Shown: one piece after another, positions 59,264 through 64,000 of the stretch
Numbering within the stretch: position 1 is the first letter of the stretch
How the letters are laid out: each line of letters begins with the position of its first letter
Source: Rhizobium laguerreae
GTDB lineage: Bacteria; Pseudomonadota; Alphaproteobacteria; Rhizobiales; Rhizobiaceae
NCBI RefSeq assembly: GCF_002008165.1
Contig: NZ_MRDM01000014.1
Location: 1,054,001 to 1,118,000 of the forward strand
Direction: 5' to 3'
DNA length: 64,000 bases
The notes under the pieces: generated by a model
The model's input: the letters and a program-made list of their open reading frames with translations, nothing else
What the model was told of the DNA's origin: nothing
The model's database searches: none
Made by a program: the position numbers and the translations under genes

Positions 59264-61237
59264 TTAACTGCCGACCACATCGTTGTTGACGCGGCTCAGC
59301 ACCACCAGCGACGGACGGGCGGGCATGCCGGGTTTGAAATCCGGCCAGTCGGTGCCGGCATCCTCCATCGAGGTCGCATCCTCGTTGTCGGCCATCCGCA
59401 ATTCGCCCGGATGCTGGATCGAAAGAAAGACGCTGCTGCCGTCCGGAGTGAAAGTCGGCGAACAAGTTTCCGAGCCGACGGGCGCAATATAGAACAGCTT
59501 CGGCAGCGCCCGGCCCGGGCCTTCGGTATCCATCACATAGACGGAATCGGCTATGCCTTCCGGCGGCGGGCCATCGGTAGTGACCCAGAGGCGTCCCGCC
59601 GGATCGACCGCGAGATTGTCGGGGTCTGTGAACCAGCCGGCCGAGGTCGTCGCCGGATGGAACATCGCCTGATCCTCGGCCTTGGCAGGGTCTCCGCAGA
59701 GAATGAAGACGTCCCACTTGAAGCTTTCCGCTGCATAATCCGGCTTTTCGGGACCGCCGGGTGCTGCGAGTTCCAGCAGATGGCCATGCGGATTGGGGCT
59801 GCGCGGATTAGCGATGTTGACCATCTCCTTCTCGTCATCGCCCTCCCCCTTCGGCAGCCGGTCTTCGTTCTCCGTCATGGCGACATAGAGTTTGCCAGTG
59901 CCGAGATGCGGGATGAAGCCTTCCGGCCCGTCCATCGGCGTAGCGCCGACGAGATCGGCGGCGGCGCGCGTCGCCAGCACGACGTCAGCCTGGCTCTCGA
60001 AGCCAGCTTCCGCGCTCAGTGGCCCCTCGCCGGCAATGAGCGGGATCCAGCGCATCGTGCCGTCGCTTTCGAACTTGGCGACATCAAGCGTGCCGTGGTC
60101 GAGCAGGTCCTTGTTGGCGGCGCGGTCGTTCGGGTTCCAGGGATCGCGGGTCACGAAGCGGTAGATATATTCGAAGTCGTCGTCGTCGCCCATGAAGACC
60201 ACCACGCGGCCGTCAGGGGCGACGCAACACTGCGCGCCCTCATGCGTCATGCGGCCGAGCGAGGTGCGCTTGACCGGCTTTGCCGTCGGATCGAACGGAT
60301 CGACCTCGACGACCCAATCGAAACGCATCCATTCGTTCGGCTCTTCCTCGAACTTGAAGCGCGGCTCGACGCGGCTGACGGAATAGATGTCGTTCTCGTC
60401 CTCGTCCCAGCCCTGGCGCTCGACCAGCTCCTGGTTCGGCAATTTCTTGTAGTCGCCGGCGAAGACGTCCATAGCGCCTTCCTCGCCCGAAAGCATCGTG
60501 CCCCAGGGAGTGATGCCGCCATTGCAGTTCGAGATCGTCCCAAAGACGATCGTGCCGGTCGGATCGGCCTTGGTCTTAAGACGGTCGTCGCCGGCAGCCG
60601 GACCGGAGATGCCGATCTCGGTGCTCATATGGATGCGGCGATTATATTTCCCGTCCTTGACGATCGCCCACTTGCCGTCCGTCTTCCTCACTTCGAAGAT
60701 CGAGACGCCGAGGGCGGCCATGATGGCGCGGATCTGGTTATCCGTCAGCTTCTCGCGATAGTTTTCGTCGGTCAGACCGGGAAACATCAGGAAAGGCGTT
60801 GCATATTCATGGCTGACGACCATCAGCCCATGGTCGGAGCTCTTCTCGCCCCAGGGTAGCGGCAGAAACTGCGTGAAGTCGTTGTTGTAGCCGAATTGAC
60901 GCTCGGCAGCCTTGCCGTCCAGTGTCGCAATGTCGAATTCCGGGCTGTCGGAGAAAAGCGCATCGCCCCAGCGCGCCAGGATCTGGCGCTCATAGCCCTC
61001 CGGCCAGTGATCGGCGGTATCGCGCACGCGTTTGAGTTCCGGAAATGTCAGGCTGGAGCCGGCAGCCTCGGCATGCGCGATTCCGAGCGCCGGCGAAAGT
61101 GCCGCAGCGCCCATCGCTGCGAGAAAGCCCTTGAGCACGCTGCGGCGGCGAACGCCCTCTTCGAGGATGACACCGTAACTTGGTGCGAATGCATGGCGCC
61201 GCGTGGGGCGCGCCCTTGTCTTCTGGCGGTCAGACAT
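59264..61237 (-). CDS. phoX: PhoX-family secreted phosphatase (DUF839)
   Basis: 657 residues. The N-terminus has a twin-arginine signal, VRRRSVLKGFLAAMGAAALSPALG (around residues 30-53), so it is exported folded. The DUF839 domain with TGTIVFGTISNCNGGITPWGTMLSGEEG, PYGR-like loops, GRMTHEGAQCCVAPDGRVVVFMGDDDDFEYIYRFV and ending SPTFTPDGSSVFLSIQHPGELR is that of Ca/Fe-dependent alkaline phosphatase PhoX. It releases phosphate from phosphate esters. No convincing CTGTCAT-type Pho box was seen in the upstream 288 bp. Confidence 0.93.
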   Translation of the reverse strand: MSDRQKTRARPTRRHAFAPSYGVILEEGVRRRSVLKGFLAAMGAAALSPALGIAHAEAAGSSLTFPELKRVRDTADHWPEGYERQILARWGDALFSDSPEFDIATLDGKAAERQFGYNNDFTQFLPLPWGEKSSDHGLMVVSHEYATPFLMFPGLTDENYREKLTDNQIRAIMAALGVSIFEVRKTDGKWAIVKDGKYNRRIHMSTEIGISGPAAGDDRLKTKADPTGTIVFGTISNCNGGITPWGTMLSGEEGAMDVFAGDYKKLPNQELVERQGWDEDENDIYSVSRVEPRFKFEEEPNEWMRFDWVVEVDPFDPTAKPVKRTSLGRMTHEGAQCCVAPDGRVVVFMGDDDDFEYIYRFVTRDPWNPNDRAANKDLLDHGTLDVAKFESDGTMRWIPLIAGEGPLSAEAGFESQADVVLATRAAADLVGATPMDGPEGFIPHLGTGKLYVAMTENEDRLPKGEGDDEKEMVNIANPRSPNPHGHLLELAAPGGPEKPDYAAESFKWDVFILCGDPAKAEDQAMFHPATTSAGWFTDPDNLAVDPAGRLWVTTDGPPPEGIADSVYVMDTEGPGRALPKLFYIAPVGSETCSPTFTPDGSSVFLSIQHPGELRMADNEDATSMEDAGTDWPDFKPGMPARPSLVVLSRVNNDVVGS

Positions 61238-61525
61238 CAGTATCTCCGATCGAAATATCGTTTGATTTCAGTTAATTGATGAAATGCAATTGCGCCCTGC
61301 GAGCCATCGGTTTTCTAACAAGCCGAGGCAATGGATTGATGACGGGCAGCTTGCGGTGCCTGACCCTGCATATTTCCAGATGAGCGAAGCAAGTTGAGCC
61401 TCCTGTCAGGAGAGCTCTGGGGACTTTTCCCGTTGACGCCTTGGGAAGCCCTGATAATTTGACCGGGCAGTAAAAATATGGGCGTGAAGCCCCGGGAAAG
61501 GGCCGTCGGAGGCCAGGAGAACAGC

Positions 61526-62851
61526 ATGTCCAATCGCCTCAATGCACCGAACGATCTTCGCGCCTTCTGGATGCCGTTTACGGCAAATCGCCAGTTCAAG
61601 AAGGAGCCGCGTTTGTTCGTCGGCGCCAAGGACATGTATTATACGACCCATGACGGCCGTCAGGTGCTGGACGGCACGGCTGGCCTCTGGTGCGTCAATG
61701 CCGGCCACTGCCGCCCGAAGATCACTGAGGCGATCCGCGAGCAGGCCGGCGAACTCGATTACGCGCCGGCCTTCCAGCTCGGCCATCCGAAGGCCTTCGA
61801 ACTGGCGAACCGCCTGGTCGACATTGCCCCTGAAGGCCTGAACCACGTTCTCTACACCAACTCCGGTTCCGAATCCGTCGAGACCGCGCTCAAGGTGGCG
61901 CTCGCCTATCACCGTGTGAAGGGCAATGGATCACGCTTCCGCCTGATCGGCCGCGAGCGTGGCTATCACGGCGTCAATTTCGGCGGCATCTCCGTCGGCG
62001 GCATCGTCACCAACCGCAAGATGTTCGGCACGCTTCTGACCGGCGTCGATCACATGCCGCACACCCACCAGCCCGGCAAGAACAACTTTACCCGCGGCGA
62101 GCCCGAGCATGGCGGCGACATCGCCACCGAGCTCGAGCGTATCGTCACCCTGCATGACGCCTCCACCGTCGCCGCCGTCATCGTCGAGCCGGTGGCGGGC
62201 TCCACCGGCGTCTTGATCCCACCGAAGGGCTACCTGCAGAAGCTGCGCGAGATTTGCACCAAACACGGCATCCTTCTGATCTTCGACGAGGTCATCACCG
62301 GCTTCGGCCGCCTCGGCGCCCCCTTTGCCGCGCAATATTACGACGTCAAGCCCGACATGATCACCGCCGCCAAGGGACTGACCAACGGCGTCATTCCGAT
62401 GGGCGCCGTCTTTGTCACCTCCGAGATTCATGATGCCTTCATGAACGGCCCGGAACACATGATCGAATTCTTCCACGGCTACACCTATTCCGGCAACCCG
62501 ATCGCCTCCGCCGCCGCACTCGCCACGCTCGACACCTACAAGGAAGAGGGCCTGCTGACACGCGCCGCCGAGCTTTCCGACTACTGGGCCGACGCGCTGC
62601 ATTCGCTGAAGGATTGCCCCAATGTCATCGACATCAGGAACACCGGCCTGATTGGCGCGATCGAACTCGACCCGATCGCCGGCGAGCCCACCAAGCGCGC
62701 CTTCACCGCTTTCCTGAAAGCCTATGAAAGCGGCCTGCTGATCCGCACCACCGGCGATATCATCGCACTCTCCCCGCCGCTGATCATCGAGAAGCACCAC
62801 ATCGACGAGCTCTTCGGCAAGCTGCGTACGATCCTCCAGAACAACATTTGA
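61526..62851 (+). CDS. Omega-amino acid--pyruvate aminotransferase (class III)
   Basis: 441 residues, PLP-dependent fold type I. The N-terminal NDLRAFWMPFTANRQFKKEPRLFVGAKDMYYTTHDG and LDGTAGLWCVNAGHCRPKI are typical of omega-amino acid:pyruvate/beta-alanine transaminases. DEVITGFGRLG contains the PLP-binding Asp, and Lys in ITAAKGLTNG (about residue 292) forms the Schiff base. The substrate could be beta-alanine, putrescine-derived or taurine-like amines. ATG 61526 has AGGAGAACAGC upstream. Confidence 0.93.
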   Translation: MSNRLNAPNDLRAFWMPFTANRQFKKEPRLFVGAKDMYYTTHDGRQVLDGTAGLWCVNAGHCRPKITEAIREQAGELDYAPAFQLGHPKAFELANRLVDIAPEGLNHVLYTNSGSESVETALKVALAYHRVKGNGSRFRLIGRERGYHGVNFGGISVGGIVTNRKMFGTLLTGVDHMPHTHQPGKNNFTRGEPEHGGDIATELERIVTLHDASTVAAVIVEPVAGSTGVLIPPKGYLQKLREICTKHGILLIFDEVITGFGRLGAPFAAQYYDVKPDMITAAKGLTNGVIPMGAVFVTSEIHDAFMNGPEHMIEFFHGYTYSGNPIASAAALATLDTYKEEGLLTRAAELSDYWADALHSLKDCPNVIDIRNTGLIGAIELDPIAGEPTKRAFTAFLKAYESGLLIRTTGDIIALSPPLIIEKHHIDELFGKLRTILQNNI

Positions 62852-62892
62852 GAAATCTCTGAAGACTTCCGGCATCAGGGCCTGCGGCGGAT

Positions 62893-62985
62893 GATTCCTT
62901 AAATCGGATTCGATTTAAGGATAGAATTATGCAGCAATTCAAAGTGTTACAGCGCCGCGCATCTGAATAGATGCGCGGCGCTGTA
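62893..62985 (-). repeat. Palindromic Rhizobium repeat, copy 3 (intergenic, inverted)
   Basis: The element reads on the minus strand as TTACAGCGCCGCGCATCTATTC...CTGTAACACTTTGAATTGCTGCATAATTCTATCCTTAAATC..., matching copy 1 in both halves. Its first dyad TTACAGCGCCGCGCATCT/AGATGCGCGGCGCTGTAA has near-perfect 18-bp arms (62947-62985). It lies between the convergent aminotransferase and HD-GYP genes and probably terminates both. Confidence 0.85.
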
Positions 62986-63017
62986 AATCCGCGCAGGCCT
63001 TTTTTGTTGGATAGGCC

Positions 63018-63932
63018 TCAGGTCACGGCGGCGACCGAAAGGCAGAGGGCGAACTTCTTCAGGAGCCGGCGATCGAATTGCCCCTCATTGCCAAGCATCC
63101 ATTTCAGGGCTTGGCTCGCACTCCATGGCGCCTTATACGGCCGCACGGAGGTCATGGCGTCATAGACGTCGCAAATCGCAGCAAGACGCGCATGGAAGCT
63201 GACCTGCGCTTCGGAAAGCCTGCGGGGATATCCCTTGCCGTCGATACGCTCATGATGGTTGAGGCAGACGTCGAGAACGATCTCCGGCATGCCTTCCTGG
63301 CGTGACAGGATTGCGTGCCCCTTTTCCGGATGATCGCGGATCATCTTGATCTCGTCCTCGTCCAGGCGCCCTTCCTTGTTGAGTATCTTGAGTGGAATTT
63401 CGAGCTTGCCGACGTCGTGCAGCAATCCTGCCGTGCCAAGCATCTGCACGGTCGTCTCGTCAAGTCCGAGATGACGGCCGAAAAGGATCATCAGCGCACT
63501 CACCGAAAGCGAATGCAGAAACGTCACTTCGTCCTTGGATTTCAGACGCGTAACGCTCAAAAAGACAGTGGGATTGTCATCCATCGACTTGGAGACCGAG
63601 GAAATCACCGGCGCCACCTGATCGAAGCTGATGCCATCACCATGCTGGAGCCGGCCGAAAACGCTTTCCAGGACCTGCACGGATTTCTGGATGGTCTCGC
63701 GTGCCGCCTTGGTGTCGATCTCGATATTGCCGCCTGGCAGACCGTCGATGTCGAGGCCTCTGCTGGTGTTGATGATAACACCTTCAATGCCGCTCTTACG
63801 AAGCTTCAGGGCATCGACTTCACGGCGCAACAGAAATCTCCGCTTGGACAGAAGAGGGTCCTGCCATGCACCCTCGATCGCCTCCACAAACATTCCGTTG
63901 CGCACCTGTCTGGCTTCGATACGCTTGAGCAT
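63018..63932 (-). CDS. HD-GYP domain protein, probable c-di-GMP phosphodiesterase
   Basis: 304 residues. The first 70 residues (MLKRIEARQVRNGMFVEAIEGAW) are a DUF3391-type sensor region. The HD-GYP domain (about 130-300) has LLHDVGKLEIPLKILNKEG (HD pair), HPEKGHAILS and HHERIDGKGYPRRL, the full metal and GYP residues, so activity against cyclic di-GMP is expected. ATG 63932 follows AGGAACAG. The remaining 68 bp to the window end contain no gene I can call. Confidence 0.9.
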   Translation of the reverse strand: MLKRIEARQVRNGMFVEAIEGAWQDPLLSKRRFLLRREVDALKLRKSGIEGVIINTSRGLDIDGLPGGNIEIDTKAARETIQKSVQVLESVFGRLQHGDGISFDQVAPVISSVSKSMDDNPTVFLSVTRLKSKDEVTFLHSLSVSALMILFGRHLGLDETTVQMLGTAGLLHDVGKLEIPLKILNKEGRLDEDEIKMIRDHPEKGHAILSRQEGMPEIVLDVCLNHHERIDGKGYPRRLSEAQVSFHARLAAICDVYDAMTSVRPYKAPWSASQALKWMLGNEGQFDRRLLKKFALCLSVAAVT

Positions 63933-64000
63933 CCAGATCTCTGTTCCTGAAATATCTCTCTGTTTATTATCGACCGTTCTTTTGCATCGCAGCAATATAT

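Noticed and set aside
59210..60859. 549-residue open frame on the plus strand across phoX
   Set aside because: Antisense shadow of phoX, which has a clear Tat signal and family motifs; the plus-strand translation shows none.
61238..61525. Pho box upstream of phoX
   Set aside because: I looked for two CTGTCAT-like units at 11-bp spacing and found none convincing on the minus strand.
1..64000. tRNA, rRNA, CRISPR or insertion sequences
   Set aside because: No tRNA cloverleaf, rRNA segment, regular repeat-spacer array or transposase coding sequence could be seen by reading both strands; small elements could be missed without a search.

Overview
This is a 64 kb piece of a high-GC alphaproteobacterial chromosome, almost certainly from a Rhizobium of the leguminosarum/etli group. 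The indications are a fused trpE(G) gene behind a trpL leader peptide containing Trp-Trp-Trp, a choline ABC transporter of the choXWV type, a NolR-like ArsR regulator, separate petA/petB/petC genes, the DUF1285-NUDIX-cca cluster, and at least two families of palindromic intergenic repeats that I recognise as Rhizobium-type. The window is dense, mostly core-chromosomal and gene-coherent. I see no rRNA, tRNA, phage, transposase, CRISPR array or plasmid replication gene.

Layout. 1-8 kb: end of a membrane protein, a pair of MaoC hydratases, apt, the cytochrome bc1 operon petABC and a membrane-anchored endonuclease/exonuclease/phosphatase-fold protein. 6-10.3 kb: two paralogous ABC exporters flank an orphan ribbon-helix-helix protein. 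10.7-17.6 kb: trmL, a Na/Pi-cotransporter, hemF, small proteins, and the overlapping DUF1285-NUDIX-cca operon. 17.7-24.7 kb: a MoxR ATPase/DUF58/large membrane-protein operon ending in a truncated acetyltransferase. 24.7-32 kb: GNAT, glutathionyl-hydroquinone-reductase-like protein, NUDIX, metallophosphoesterase, TPR protein, ECF sigma/anti-sigma pair, and a quinone oxidoreductase divergent from an HxlR regulator. 32-42 kb: leuA with its leader peptide, BenE-type transporter, a ClpP paralogue, DUF2076, queF with a cation-efflux gene, DUF2161, and trpE(G) with trpL. 42-54 kb: a TonB-dependent haem/haemoglobin-type receptor, extensin-like protein, an AT-richer GNAT gene, fhs, a DUF2235 hydrolase, a LuxR solo with a PAS protein, DUF2333 and a coiled-coil protein. 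54-64 kb: tdk, choXWV-hugZ-like, a NolR-like regulator, phoX, an omega-amino-acid aminotransferase and an HD-GYP protein.

The most interesting observations concern regulation and repeats. (1) leuA and trpE(G) are each preceded by a short leader peptide (four consecutive Leu; three consecutive Trp). In both, a -35/17 bp/-10 promoter places the ATG 7 nt after the -10 with no ribosome-binding site, so both leaders look leaderless. (2) The same palindromic repeat supplies the last 15 residues and the stop codon of two unrelated proteins, at 26.6 and 31.9 kb, and a third copy sits between convergent genes at 62.9 kb. (3) An 11-codon mini-ORF with a strong Shine-Dalgarno links choV to the hugZ-like gene through stop/start overlaps at both ends, inside a perfect hairpin that hides the hugZ initiation region. 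(4) A 27-bp palindrome overlaps the -35 of the TonB receptor promoter. I see no convincing new defence or secretion system in this window.
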